A stretch of DNA of 64,000 nucleotides from Eledone cirrhosa (taxonomy: Eukaryota > Mollusca > Cephalopoda > Octopoda > Eledonidae), in assembly GCA_964016885.1 (NCBI GenBank), contig OZ024743.1:160736712-160800711 (forward strand), in the 5' to 3' direction. Each line of letters starts with the position of its first letter. Position 1 is the first letter of the stretch. Shown here one piece after another: positions 11,595 to 22,650 of the stretch. Both the position numbers and the translations under genes were made by a program. The notes under the pieces were generated by a model. That model was not told the origin of the DNA. It saw nothing but the letters and a program-made list of their open reading frames with translations, and did not search any database.

Positions 11595-13349
11595 ATGAAG
11601 ACATGGAAAACGACACTCCTTTTCTATAGTGAAACAAAATCACTGGAAGCTGGAGAAGTTAATATTAATTGTGAAATTTTTCAGGGTGACTCTTTATCAC
11701 CGCTTTTATTCTGCATCGCACTTATACCATTAAGTAAAATGCTCAATGAAACAAAACATGGATATAAAGTCTATGACAAAACCATTAATCACCTGTTCTA
11801 CATGGATGACCTGAAACTATTTGCAAAAAATGATGAACAATTGGAAGGGCTATTATCCACTGTGGAGCAGTTCAGTGATGACATTAAATTGGAGTTTGAA
11901 CTAGATAAATGCGCCAAAGCAACGTTCACCAGAGGAAAGATGCTGAAGAATTCAGACATTAATCTTGATCGGGGGAACGTGATAAGAGAACTTGATCAAG
12001 AAAAAACTTACAAATATCTAGGTGTTTGTGAAGGAGATGGAATCAAGCACTCGACAATGAGGGAAAGGATAAGGAAGGAATGTTACCGCAGAGTAAGAGC
12101 AATCTTAAGAACGGAATTGAATGCAAGGAATAGAATCGATGCCATAAACACGCTTGCCATACCAGTAGTAACCTACAGTTACAATGTCATCAACTGGTCA
12201 AGCACAGAGATCCGTAGGCTCGATACAAAAATTCGAAAATTCTTAACCATGCACAGAATGCATCACTCTAAGGCAGATATAGATAGAATATATCTCCCTA
12301 GGAAAGAAGGAGGACGTGGGTTAATCCAGTTAGAAATTGCGTTGAAAACTGCAACAATTGGATTATCTACATATCTAAGGGAATCACATGTATGGATGAT
12401 CAAACTCGTTTTGAAACACGAAAGCATCAAAAGATCATATTCCATTACAAAAGATGCACAAAGATACAGTAATGGACTACAAATTTCAGAAGTCCCATTT
12501 ACTGTTGAAATGGAAAACACAGAAAAAGCAAAGCAGGTAAAAGTAACTGCAAAGAAAGAACTGCTACAGAAACTGGCTAAGAAATGGCAAGAAAAGCCTC
12601 TGTATGGAAAATACCCAGAGCGAGCTAACAATCCTGATGTTGACAAAACTTTAACCCATCCGTGGTTGGCATCCTCTGGACTGAAATCGGAGACTGAAGG
12701 ACTGATTATATCAGCACGAGATCAGTGTCTGCCAACAAAAAATTACCAAGCCAACATAATAAAAAATGGATGCAGCCCATTATGCCGTGTATGCAAAAAA
12801 CAACCAGAGACCATTGACCATATAATTTCAATGTGCAGTCCTATAGCTCTAACCGAATACCTAAACAGGCATGACAGAGCTGCACAATACATACATTGGA
12901 TAATGTGTAAGCATTTTGACCTGCCCCATCAAAAGAATTGGTGGGAACATCAACCACCTCCCATACTTGAAAAAGATCACATCTCAATCTTGTGGAACTT
13001 TAGCATCCAAACAAACCGAAAAATAAATGCAAATAGACCTGATATAATATTGAAGGACTTTAAAAATAGGGTATGCCTGCTAATTGATATGTCTGTTCCA
13101 ATAGACAAGAATGTATCTATAAAAACATTCGAAAAATTGAGCAAGTATAAGGACCTGGAAATAGAAATTGGAAAAATGTGGAAATTGAGAACTAAAACAA
13201 TACCAGTGGTTGTAGGCGCTCTGGGAATGATACCTAAGGGGTCTAATGATTACTTATCGCAAATCCCAGGAAACCCGCGTATAGGAGAAATACAAAAGAT
13301 AGTACTAATGGGAACTGCCCATATACTAAGGAAGATTCTGTCAATATAA
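11595..13349 (+). CDS. RLE LINE C-terminal ORF, copy U6
   Basis: Intact 584-codon copy with a mixed set of variants, F101, ACG, V317 and CGT, as if recombined between the U1/U4 and U2/U5 types. It has a private silent AGG to AGA change in the ARNRID segment. Its (AAT)n tail is one triplet longer than in the other interior units, which makes this monomer 2017 bp. The upstream TAG is at 11583-11585. Confidence 0.83.
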   Translation: MKTWKTTLLFYSETKSLEAGEVNINCEIFQGDSLSPLLFCIALIPLSKMLNETKHGYKVYDKTINHLFYMDDLKLFAKNDEQLEGLLSTVEQFSDDIKLEFELDKCAKATFTRGKMLKNSDINLDRGNVIRELDQEKTYKYLGVCEGDGIKHSTMRERIRKECYRRVRAILRTELNARNRIDAINTLAIPVVTYSYNVINWSSTEIRRLDTKIRKFLTMHRMHHSKADIDRIYLPRKEGGRGLIQLEIALKTATIGLSTYLRESHVWMIKLVLKHESIKRSYSITKDAQRYSNGLQISEVPFTVEMENTEKAKQVKVTAKKELLQKLAKKWQEKPLYGKYPERANNPDVDKTLTHPWLASSGLKSETEGLIISARDQCLPTKNYQANIIKNGCSPLCRVCKKQPETIDHIISMCSPIALTEYLNRHDRAAQYIHWIMCKHFDLPHQKNWWEHQPPPILEKDHISILWNFSIQTNRKINANRPDIILKDFKNRVCLLIDMSVPIDKNVSIKTFEKLSKYKDLEIEIGKMWKLRTKTIPVVVGALGMIPKGSNDYLSQIPGNPRIGEIQKIVLMGTAHILRKILSI

Positions 13350-13611
13350 GTACATCACAAGTCTAAACACTAAAGATGCATGTGTGAGTATGTATGTTCT
13401 TTCTTGAACATGGCGGACCTTGTTGTCTCTTGAGGTCACTGGTTGTGACTTGGTGATAACTCGTATGAACATAAAGCAAGATAAATGCAACTGTAATAAT
13501 AATAATAATAATAATAAAAAAGCATTCGATAGTTTGCCACACAGTTGGATTGAAAAATGTTTAGAGATTTTCAAAATATCCCCCGTTGTCAGGAGGTTTT
13601 AGTCGTTCAGT

Positions 13612-15366
13612 ATGAAGACATGGAAAACGACACTCCTTTTCTATAGTGAAACAAAATCACTGGAAGCTGGAGAAGTTAATATTAATTGTGAAATTTTTCA
13701 GGGTGACTCTTTATCACCGCTTTTATTCTGCATCGCACTTATACCATTAAGTAAAATGCTCAATGAAACAAAACATGGATATAAAGTCTATGACAAAACC
13801 ATTAATCACCTGTTCTACATGGATGACCTGAAACTATTTGCGAAAAATGATGAACAATTGGAAGGGCTATTATCCACTGTGGAGCAGTTCAGTGATGACA
13901 TTAAATTGGAGTTTGAACTAGATAAATGCGCCAAAGCAACGTTCACCAGAGGAAAGATGCTGAAGAATTCAGACATTAATCTTGATCGGGGGAACGTGAT
14001 AAGAGAACTTGATCAAGAAAAAACTTACAAATATCTAGGTGTTTGTGAAGGAGATGGAATCAAGCACTCGACAATGAGGGAAAGGATAAGGAAGGAATGT
14101 TACCGCAGAGTAAGAGCAATCTTAAGAACGGAATTGAATGCAAGGAATAGGATCGATGCCATAAACACGCTTGCCATACCAGTAGTAACCTACAGTTACA
14201 ATGTCATCAACTGGTCAAGCACAGAGATCCGTAGGCTCGATACAAAAATTCGAAAATTCTTAACCATGCACAGAATGCATCACTCTAAGGCAGATATAGA
14301 TAGAATATATCTCCCTAGGAAAGAAGGAGGACGTGGGTTAATCCAGTTAGAAATTGCGTTGAAAACTGCAACAATTGGATTATCTACATATCTAAGGGAA
14401 TCACATGTATGGATGATCAAACTCGTTTTGAAACACGAAAGCATCAAAAGATCATATTCCATTACAAAAGATGCACAAAGATACAGTAATGGACTACAAA
14501 TTTCAGAAGTCCCATTTACTGTTGAAATGGAAAACACAGAAAAAGCAAAGCAGGTAAAAGTAACTGCAAAGAAAGAACTGCTACAGAAACTGGCTAAGAA
14601 ATGGCAAGAAAAGCCTCTGTATGGAAAATACCCAGAGCGAGCTAACAATCCTGATGTTGACAAAACTTTAACCCATCCGTGGTTGGCATCCTCTGGACTG
14701 AAATCGGAGACTGAAGGACTGATTATATCAGCACGAGATCAGTGTCTGCCAACAAAAAATTACCAAGCCAACATAATAAAAAATGGATGCAGCCCATTAT
14801 GCCGCGTATGCAAAAAACAACCAGAGACCATTGACCATATAATTTCAATGTGCAGTCCTATAGCTCTAACCGAATACCTAAACAGGCATGACAGAGCTGC
14901 ACAATACATACATTGGATAATGTGTAAGCATTTTGACCTGCCCCATCAAAAGAATTGGTGGGAACATCAACCACCTCCCATACTTGAAAAAGATCAGATC
15001 TCAATCTTGTGGAACTTTAGCATCCAAACAGACCGAAAAATAGATGCAAACAGACCTGATATAATATTGAAGGACTTTAAAAATAGGGTATGGCTGCTAA
15101 TTGATATGTCCGTTCCAATAGACAAGAATGTATCTATAAAAACATTCGAAAAATTGAGCAAGTATAAGGACCTGGAAATAGAAATTGGAAAAATGTGGAA
15201 ATTGAGAACTAAAACAATACCTGTGGTTGTAGGCGCTCTGGGAATGATACCTAAGGGGTCTAATGATTACTTATCGCAAATCCCAGGAAACCCGCGTATA
15301 GGAGAAATACAAAAGATAGTACTAATGGGAACTGCCCATATACTAAGGAAGATTCTGTCAATATAA
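13612..15366 (+). CDS. RLE LINE C-terminal ORF, copy U7 (right edge)
   Basis: Last unit and the most diverged of the intact ones. It has 584 codons with H462Q, N474D, N478D and C494W; C494W sits four residues before the nuclease aspartate D498. It also has silent changes (GCA to GCG, TCT to TCC, CCA to CCT) and two differences in the 3' UTR. D478 and the AAC codon at 480 are shared with U0. In this copy the frame upstream of the TAG at 13600-13602 is open from 13420 through the preceding (AAT)n, which would be read as an Asn run followed by KKAFDSLPHSWI; that is chance read-through of a repeat, not a gene start. A long (AAT)n and then unrelated DNA follow. Confidence 0.82.
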   Translation: MKTWKTTLLFYSETKSLEAGEVNINCEIFQGDSLSPLLFCIALIPLSKMLNETKHGYKVYDKTINHLFYMDDLKLFAKNDEQLEGLLSTVEQFSDDIKLEFELDKCAKATFTRGKMLKNSDINLDRGNVIRELDQEKTYKYLGVCEGDGIKHSTMRERIRKECYRRVRAILRTELNARNRIDAINTLAIPVVTYSYNVINWSSTEIRRLDTKIRKFLTMHRMHHSKADIDRIYLPRKEGGRGLIQLEIALKTATIGLSTYLRESHVWMIKLVLKHESIKRSYSITKDAQRYSNGLQISEVPFTVEMENTEKAKQVKVTAKKELLQKLAKKWQEKPLYGKYPERANNPDVDKTLTHPWLASSGLKSETEGLIISARDQCLPTKNYQANIIKNGCSPLCRVCKKQPETIDHIISMCSPIALTEYLNRHDRAAQYIHWIMCKHFDLPHQKNWWEHQPPPILEKDQISILWNFSIQTDRKIDANRPDIILKDFKNRVWLLIDMSVPIDKNVSIKTFEKLSKYKDLEIEIGKMWKLRTKTIPVVVGALGMIPKGSNDYLSQIPGNPRIGEIQKIVLMGTAHILRKILSI

Positions 15367-15508
15367 GTACATCACAAGTCTAAACACTAAAGATGCATGT
15401 GTGAGTATGTATGTTCTTCTTGAACATGGCGGACCTTGTTGTCTCTTGAGGTCACTGGCTGTGACTTGGTGATAACTCGTATGAACATAAAGCAAGATAA
15501 ATGCAACT

Positions 15509-15510
<2 letters not shown>

Positions 15511-15560
<50 letters not shown>
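15511..15560 (+). repeat. (AAT)n tract ending the array
   Basis: About 17 uninterrupted AAT triplets follow the 3' UTR of U7, against 6-7 in the interior junctions. The tract is the 3' tail of the last LINE copy, or the original landing microsatellite. Sequence to the right (15561-15669) is not part of the array and shows no gene. Confidence 0.9.
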
Positions 15561-15562
<2 letters not shown>

Positions 15563-15669
15563 GTAACAGTGTTACTATTATTGAGTATAAACTTTACCAG
15601 ATGGTTTAAAGCTCGATGTAATGGGGTTCATGCAGAGCTGATATATGAAGATTAAGAAACACCTGAGAG

Positions 15670-16346
<677 letters not shown>

Positions 16347-16658
16347 TATAATACTAAAAGTCTGTGATTGATTGCTTGCTTCTCTGTAATGTAATACAGC
16401 CATAATAAGAAATAGTTTGAAAAGGCGTTGCCCCTGAAATGGGAATACAAATGGAATAAAACAAGTTTCGCGTAATTCGGTACATGGGTTTCCCGAGATA
16501 TAGCGTTTTTCCAGGTACCTTCATAAACAGAGAGAGAAAGAGAGAAAGAGAGAAAGAGATAGTGGTTGTGAGAGATGAGATTAAAAGAGAGACATAGAGT
16601 GAGGGAGAGGAGACAGAGAAGGAGAATGGAAGAGAATAGTGCTGGTGGTGTTGTTATG

Positions 16659-16700
<42 letters not shown>

Positions 16701-16972
16701 AGTGTGTGAGTGTGTGTGTCTATGACCAATGTATATAGATCACAGACACCCACATATATATGCACACACACATACATGTATACATATATGTATATACACA
16801 CATATTTACATTTATACATACACACATGTATATATATGGGCATTCCAGTTTCATTTCACATTATATACATGTCTCTGTATATTTTAATTATTTAAAAATA
16901 ATTTTTAAGTGAACATGATTTTTGAAAGAAATTTTGAAGAGAACGTGACCCAACAGGTCATGGGTGGTCTAG
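16347..16972 (+). mobile_element. Helitron-like non-autonomous element, copy 2
   Basis: It begins directly at the 3' CTAG of copy 1 with TATAATACTAAAAGTCTGTG and repeats the same order of sequence blocks. These include a segment with TTCGCGTAATTCGG and a purine-rich GAGA stretch. Its 3' hairpin at 16945-16961 is weakened by two changes relative to copy 1, and CTAG lies at 16969-16972, followed by T. The two copies are therefore arranged head to tail without spacer, a situation described for Helitrons. Coding capacity is absent. Confidence 0.48.
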
Positions 16973-17137
16973 TACACAACAGAACGAACACGTTTTGCCT
17001 ACAGCATATTTCTTAATGATATTCTCATACTGAATCTCCATCATAAATACACACTACGACTCTAGTGAGCTTTTTCCTGCTTACTCCTGTTTTTACCTAG
17101 TGACAACCTAGATCACACGGATAAACAATTTTTCTGG

Positions 17138-17139
<2 letters not shown>

Positions 17140-17221
<82 letters not shown>
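17140..17221. repeat. (CA)n microsatellite
   Basis: About 40 CA dinucleotides followed by a short (TA)n tract to 17257. Simple repeat with no other function visible. Confidence 0.95.
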
Positions 17222-17223
<2 letters not shown>

Positions 17224-17224
17224 A

Positions 17225-17256
<32 letters not shown>

Positions 17257-17330
17257 AGTTATTCCGAGTTGAATCGGAGGTAACCACAGTAAGTAAGGTA
17301 CTCAATACATAACAGAGTATAACAGTTTTA

Positions 17331-17438
17331 ATATAGAAGAGCTTCTAGAGGACTAGAACTGTTTCATTCGTGAGAAATCATCAGGGAGCTCTCTGATGAT
17401 TTCTCACGGATGAAACAGTTCTAGTCCTGTATAAGATC

Positions 17439-17448
<10 letters not shown>
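17331..17448. repeat. Inverted repeat hairpin with hammerhead-like cores
   Basis: Arms 17331-17384 and 17393-17448 are reverse complements with a few mismatches around an 8-bp centre (GGAGCTCT). Each arm, read outward from the centre, contains CTGATGA, a short element that can pair UUC with GAA around UCAC (left arm; one pair becomes U-G in the right arm), and then GAAAC. That is the order CUGANGA - stem II - GAAA of a hammerhead ribozyme. On the minus strand a perfect TTCTAG-TCCT-CTAGAA hairpin follows. Ends of Penelope-like elements are known to carry hammerheads, so this may be a solo terminal repeat pair of such an element. Confidence 0.6.

Positions 17449-17487
<39 letters not shown>
17441..17487. 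repeat. (TA)n microsatellite
   Basis: TA tract adjoining the right arm of the hairpin, with no coding meaning. The stretch from here to 17870 has no recognisable gene. Confidence 0.93.
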
Positions 17488-17489
<2 letters not shown>

Positions 17490-17871
17490 CTATCTGATGA
17501 TATGCAAATCTGGCTGATCAAAGTATGTGGTTTCAACAGTCTTCTCAGTTCAATTTTTTAGCGTCATGCCTTAAATAGCACTTTAGTCCAGTTACTGATT
17601 TACATATCAACCCATATTTAGTGCAGATAACAGGAGTTTGAGTGGAGCAGAATCGAAGGTTTGATCTAATCTTGGTGTCAGATCTTAGATCACGATGAAC
17701 CATGCGAGATTTTTTATAATTCTATATACCTTCATAGCAAACATTTCTTCATTTTCTACGGCCAGAAGGTAATGCTTCAAAACATTGTACCTCAGTTTAT
17801 CTTTATGATCTGCTTACATTACGTGCTCCATTATGAAGTTGACTGCATACCAGGTTTTCGAATGTGTAGCT

Positions 17872-20104
17872 TCAATCACCCGCAGGACATGACCAGCCTA
17901 TCTGAGTTGGGATTGCACAAAACATGACACAATCCCTCCAATGTTTTCCCCCGTGAAGAGATGAGCATTGGAGTTTGTCAGAAAGTGCATAAACACAGAT
18001 AGAGTGGAGAAAATGTGTGTGGAAGACACCAAGCTTATAAATGAGGGTGCGATGAATTGTCCGTATAAGCGTGTTGTCAGTACCATTGCACAATAAACTG
18101 CAACTGACCCCATAGACAATGATGTAGTTTGCCAAAAGCGTCAGTTTCTTTAGAGATACGATTGATTATCCAGGGATGCAGAGCTACACACCTTGATACT
18201 AAGGTAAGTAAAGGAATTCACATACTTCAGATTATTGTCAATAAGTGTCACGGTAATATTGGCATGTCCGTGCCTGCCCCGGCTGTCCTTGTCTAACATC
18301 TTCTACCATGCTTTTTGAGGATTTTCCAGAGAGCTTTATGATTGACAGTGTCAAAGGTTTTGCTCAAGTCGGCAAAGCCCATAAAGAGTTCCTGGTTCTT
18401 TTCACGAAACTTCTCTGCAGCTTACTGAAGGGAGAAAATCATGCCCATAGTACCCCGATCTGTGCAGAAAACATTGATTTTCAGAGCAGATATTTTCAAC
18501 AAGTCTAGATGTAATTCTGTTGAGAATTACACGGGCAAGTGCTTGCCAGCATTACAGAGAAAGGAGATGCCATGAGAATTGTCACAGATAGATGTTATAC
18601 CATTGTACTTGATGACATGGATTATAGATGCATCTCAGAAGTCTTGAGAGATATGTTCGACCTTCGAGATTTCCAGACGTAACCGAAGTATCTTACGAAC
18701 CAGGTTTTGACCGCTATATTTGAAAATTTCAGGCGACATCTATCATTGCCAGTACCTTAATTGGATGACAGTTGCTTGTTAGTGGGTTGTATTTTATTTA
18801 AATTTGGCTTGAATGCTACATGTTCAACTGTTGACTCAGTATTTAGGACCTTTTCGAAGTGTCCCTTCCATCGAGAGAGTATCTTAGCTTTGCCCATGTA
18901 TGGGGTCGTACAATCAAAAGTTAGAACTGCATTTGATATGTTCGCTTTCGGACCATACACCGCCTTCAGACCATCATAAAAAGCTCTTGAATTCTTTTTA
19001 TCGGCAGCGTTCTGTAGATCAGCTGCTTTAGCTGTCCACTAGATATCCTTTATCTTTCTGAGCACTGTACCCGCTGCTTAGAGTTTTTATAGGCTTTCTT
19101 TTTAGTTGGTGAGTTTTTTATATCTCCAATCCAGAGCCTGTGCAGGGTATGCATTTGCTGATAAGGTTCTGGACATTTGAGTTGCTTTCATCAATCCAGT
19201 ACTGGTGTTTTCTCATGCGGAATCCTGAGATTTCTACGGAGGCTGCATATGTGGCATCTTTGAGCTCTTTCCACGAAACCTCAATCTCATCAGAATTTTG
19301 TCGACGGATGAGTCAATTTTTGAAAATGTTCCAGTGGATTTTTGCAAATGTTATCAGTGGATTTCAAAGAACCTACATCAATATTGGGCGAGATAGGCGG
19401 CTTTAAAAGACGCCTTTTGCGGGCAGGATTGAATGAATTCTTACTGCGCGGCAGTGCATGATCCGAAAGATAGCAAGAACACTGAAAACAACGAGTGATT
19501 TTGAAATGTTTTAGGTCACGCCTGTGTGTAATGACATAGTCGATTATGTGCCAATCCTTGGATCTATAATGTATCCATGCTGCTGGTTGGGTTGTAGGTT
19601 ATTGAAACAATCTAATAGTGGTGTTATGATCAATTTTCTCACAGAGTGAAAGCAACCTCAGCCCCTTAAATTTCATAAATCCAACTCCATTAAACCCAAG
19701 AATGTCATGTCACGTTTGATGATCCAATTATGATGAGCTTGTTCCTGTATAGAACAGTGGAGACCACTGTGTGATGCTGATTATGAACGTTGGGACGTAA
19801 CAACGCATAGTGTAACAGAAATGTTGTTTGCTAGATCCAGATAAAGTGTCATAATACGATCACTGATGTTAGGGGTCTAGCTCTGTCAGATCTAATGACA
19901 AAACCAACAGCTGACTGACAGTGGTGCTTTTCACTTCATCCGGATCAGAAGACTGTGTACCCTCCCCTACTTCCATTTTGGATGTGCCAGGTAGCGGGGT
20001 TTCATTTATCGCACAGGCATCAATGTAATATCTGTTGAATACATTGCGGATCAGCGCTGATCTTCGCTCCAGACTTGAAATACTGTCCTGGAGTGTTCTC
20101 ACAT
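17872..20104 (-). pseudogene. Decayed APE-type LINE (endonuclease and RT fragments)
   Basis: Reading from 20104 leftward, the first frame shows an apurinic-endonuclease-like N-terminus (SLERRSALIRNVFNRYYID followed by AINETPLPGT, which corresponds to the usual ALSETRLPG block). Then come DRIMTLYLDLAN near 19855, a linker with KILSRWKGHFEKVLN near 18880, RT pieces GISFLCNAGKH and ADLSKTFDTVNHKALWKIL near 18560-18310, and a C-terminal block near 18135-17872. Many stops and frameshifts separate the pieces, so it cannot make a protein. The endonuclease style is that of RTE/BovB-like LINEs often mislabelled craniofacial development protein 2. The clade is an inference; the identification as a LINE is strong. 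Confidence 0.75.
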
Positions 20105-20569
20105 TTCTGGAACCATAATTTAAATTTAAATTATTTATTTATTTCGACCGCATGTTTGGATAACCGCTGTTTACCGCTGTTTACTGCCAGGTTAAAAGAT
20201 TGGGCAACTATTTGTTTATGGCTCTTTCTATCACCCTCTTCCTGTGTCGGGAAAGCTGTGCTATGTCTAAATCCACCTGCTTTGTCACAATCAGGGAACA
20301 GGACAGCCCCAATTTCTTATATTTGTGCATGAACGACCACAAGCAGAAGGCTGCCACTATGTAGAGTTCCAGTTAAAGACTTTCTGTAATACTCATTATA
20401 AATCCCCGCCGCATTTGCTATCTCACCAGTGGGCTTTCTGTAAATGGTGGGATATCAAATAGCACTGTTAAGTTGTTAGGCTAGCCACACAAATGGATTG
20501 TTTATAGTGGTGAAAGCTTCTGCTGGACCAGCCACACTTGTCGGAAATGTTGTTAACACCTCAGGTATT

Positions 20570-20762
20570 GGATGTCCGTTCACTCTCAATAATTCCTCCA
20601 CTCTTTGACGAGTTTTGATTTTCATCGCACATGGTCTCCAAAAATCTTACTCCTCACTAAGCAAACTCGGTGGGGTTACCGGTTTAGTCGACGATGACCC
20701 GACCATGTAAGAAGTTGTACTGGTCCACATATTATCAGTAGCACTCATGCGCGACCTGACAT
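20570..20762 (+). repeat. Dispersed repeat module, copy 1
   Basis: About 190 bp that recurs at 21631-21823 and 22651-22845. Shared landmarks are CACTCTC or GACTCT near the left end, GGTGGGGTT(A/G)CC in the middle, CGAC(C/G)ATG-like spacing and CAGTAGCAC near the right end, closing with GACCTGACATAAA in copies 1 and 2. No protein is recognised on either strand. Confidence 0.6.
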
Positions 20763-21137
20763 AAATAGATAAATGCAGCTTAAAAACATACACGCACCTC
20801 TACATTTACTTTCACAGCTCTGTACAGACCAACAACTAACACACACATGTATAACTATGCGCACATGTACAGCTCTTTATACAAAACGGGCTCTTTTCTC
20901 TTTTTGATAGAGGCGCGCAATCATCACAATTTAAACAATTTTATCTTACACAAAACCCCAGTTTCCTAGAGATAGTGACTTGAATGAACCTGTTATTTTT
21001 CTCTAACAATTTCTTTTTTTTTTGTTACCGCTAGTGCCCGTCTAATTCTTTTTATTTCTTCTCTAATTTCCTATTCTATTTACTGATGAAGGAATAATGT
21101 CCAAAACGTTACAACACTTTTCTTACTATATCAAGCG

Positions 21138-21593
21138 TAAAACTAATACTATATTTCTTCATTGTACTGTGTCCTTTATTTTGTTATTTTTTTTCTCTTT
21201 TGCATACATACATACATGGTGGCTGCCAACTCGTTTCGAGTACGGCCACTACTTTATATCCATGTAGGAGAACCCTTACCGATGCGCTGAACGAGTGTGA
21301 CTTTTTAGTCCAGCCACCGATTTGAAAACTCTGGTACAAACACTACACTTGTGACAATTATTGACACATAGTGCTGGGCCCATGGTACCATGTAACGAGA
21401 AGTGAAGAGAGATCTCCAGATATAAAGCAATGCCTGTGCTGTGAAGCTTTTATAGTGAGCAAAGGTACTGCACAAAGCCAGTCCTACTCTCTTAACCAAG
21501 ATGATATTTATCAAAAAGAATAACAAGTCAACATCATTGGATACCATCAGAGTTGCAGGTGTTATATCAGTTTTCCTTCTCCTAGAATTCTGC
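21138..21593 (+). repeat. Direct repeat of about 460 bp, copy 1
   Basis: It begins TAAAACTAATACTATATTTC, passes through a short (CATA)n and ends CCTAGAATTCTGC. The same block recurs at 21824-22293 with only a few substitutions and small length changes, so the duplication is recent. On the minus strand it contains an open frame of about 100 codons (21616-21305) with no family resemblance I can name. The repeat and the adjoining module together form a unit of about 690 bp. Confidence 0.8.
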
Positions 21594-21630
21594 CTTGACA
21601 AAGGCAAAGGGGTCATCTCTCCCGGTAATT

Positions 21631-21823
21631 TTGGATGGCCATTGACTCTTAAGAGCTCCTCTGCCCTTTGACATGTTTTGTTTTTAGTCCTGAAGGATGT
21701 CCAAAGTCACCCTCCTCACCAAGAAACCTTGGTGGGGTTGCCAGTTTAGTCGCCAATGACCCGACCATGAGACAGGTTGTACTGGGATACATGTTACCAG
21801 TAGCACCAACTGGTGACCTGACA
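21631..21823 (+). repeat. Dispersed repeat module, copy 2
   Basis: It lies between the two 460-bp direct repeats and is homologous to 20570-20762. The alternation direct repeat - module - direct repeat suggests a tandem duplication of one composite unit of roughly 690 bp. Confidence 0.6.
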
Positions 21824-22293
21824 TAAAACTAATACTATATTTCTTCATTGTACTGTATCCTTTACTTTGTTATTTTTTTGTCTTTTGCATACATACATAC
21901 ATACATTCATACATGGAGGCTGCCAACTCGTTTTCGAGTACGGCCACTACTTTATATCCATGTAGGAGAACTCCTACCGATGCGCTGAACGAGTGTGACT
22001 TTTTAGTCCAGCCAGCGACTTGAAAACTCTGGTACAAACACTACACTTGTGACAATTATTGACACATAGTGCTGGGCCCATGGTACCATGTAACGACAAG
22101 TGAAGAGAGATCTCCAGATATAAAGCAATGCCTGTGCCGTGAAGCTTTTATAGTGAGCAAAGGTACTGCACAAAGCCAGTCCTACTCTCTTAACCAAGAT
22201 GATATTTATCAAAAAGAATAACAAGTCAACATCATTGGATACCATCAGAGTTGCAGGTGTTATATCAGAGTTTTCCTTCTCCTAGAATTCTGC
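21824..22293 (+). repeat. Direct repeat of about 460 bp, copy 2
   Basis: Near-identical to 21138-21593. After the shared CCTAGAATTCTGC it runs into a long (TACA)n tract where the first copy has CTTGACAAAGG, so the end of the duplicated block is clear. Confidence 0.8.
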
Positions 22294-22383
22294 ATACATA
22301 CATACATACATACATACATACATACATACATACATACATACATACATACATACATACATACATACATACATACATACATACAT
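22292..22383. repeat. (TACA)n tetranucleotide microsatellite
   Basis: About 22 uninterrupted TACA units. After it, 22384-22570 is a diverged third version of the 460-bp repeat (compare AAAGCAATGCCTGTGCT and GTCAACATCAT in both). Confidence 0.93.
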
Positions 22384-22650
22384 GACAGCTGCAGACTCTG
22401 CTAAGAATATTGCAATCGCTTGTAACAGATCCTGAAAAAGCAATGCCTGTGCTTTGAAGGTTTTTTAAGTGGGAAAAGGCCTTGCACTCGACCAATCCCA
22501 CTTTCTGAGCATCTAAAACACTACCCAAAAAGAGGAACTGGTCAACATCATCGGATGCTTCCGAAGCCACAATTTTTTTTTTGTTTTTTTTTTCAGAGTT
22601 TCGCTCTCTTAGATAGGTGTTGTCACGCCCAGGTGGAAAAAAGGTACAAC

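Larger units (their letters stand above)
1..15560 (+). repeat. Tandem array of 5'-truncated RLE LINE units, 2014-bp period
   Basis: Eight head-to-tail copies of one LINE 3' half. Monomers begin near 1431, 3445, 5459, 7473, 9487, 11501 and 13518; the first copy is cut by the window edge. Five successive spacings are exactly 2014 bp and one is 2017 bp, the difference being one extra TAA triplet near 13500. Each monomer holds the start of reverse transcriptase motif A (AFDSLPHS), an in-frame TAG, a 584-codon frame, a 3' UTR of about 145 bp and a (TAA)n tail that runs straight into the next unit. All copies share the same 5' truncation point, so they arose by tandem duplication of one junction rather than by separate insertions. 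The right edge is a longer (AAT)n tract at 15511-15560. Confidence 0.93.

Noticed and set aside
13420..13602. Small ORF with an Asn run before U7
   Set aside because: It comes from reading the 3' UTR and (AAT)n of U6 into the truncated start of U7; one extra triplet does not make it a gene.
180..14663. Repeated minus-strand open frame of 127 codons opposite each array ORF, and a 76-codon one at each junction
   Set aside because: They recur only because the monomer recurs; they are antisense shadows of the LINE frame and UTR with no family resemblance.
1..15560. Possible CRISPR-like or gene-family tandem array
   Set aside because: The period is 2 kb, the units are LINE 3' halves with (TAA)n tails, and there are no short repeats with unique spacers. 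The motifs identify it as retrotransposon.
18308..18508. Plus-strand 66-codon frame beginning MLFEDFPESFMIDSV
   Set aside because: It is the antisense of the RT motif A region of the decayed minus-strand LINE.
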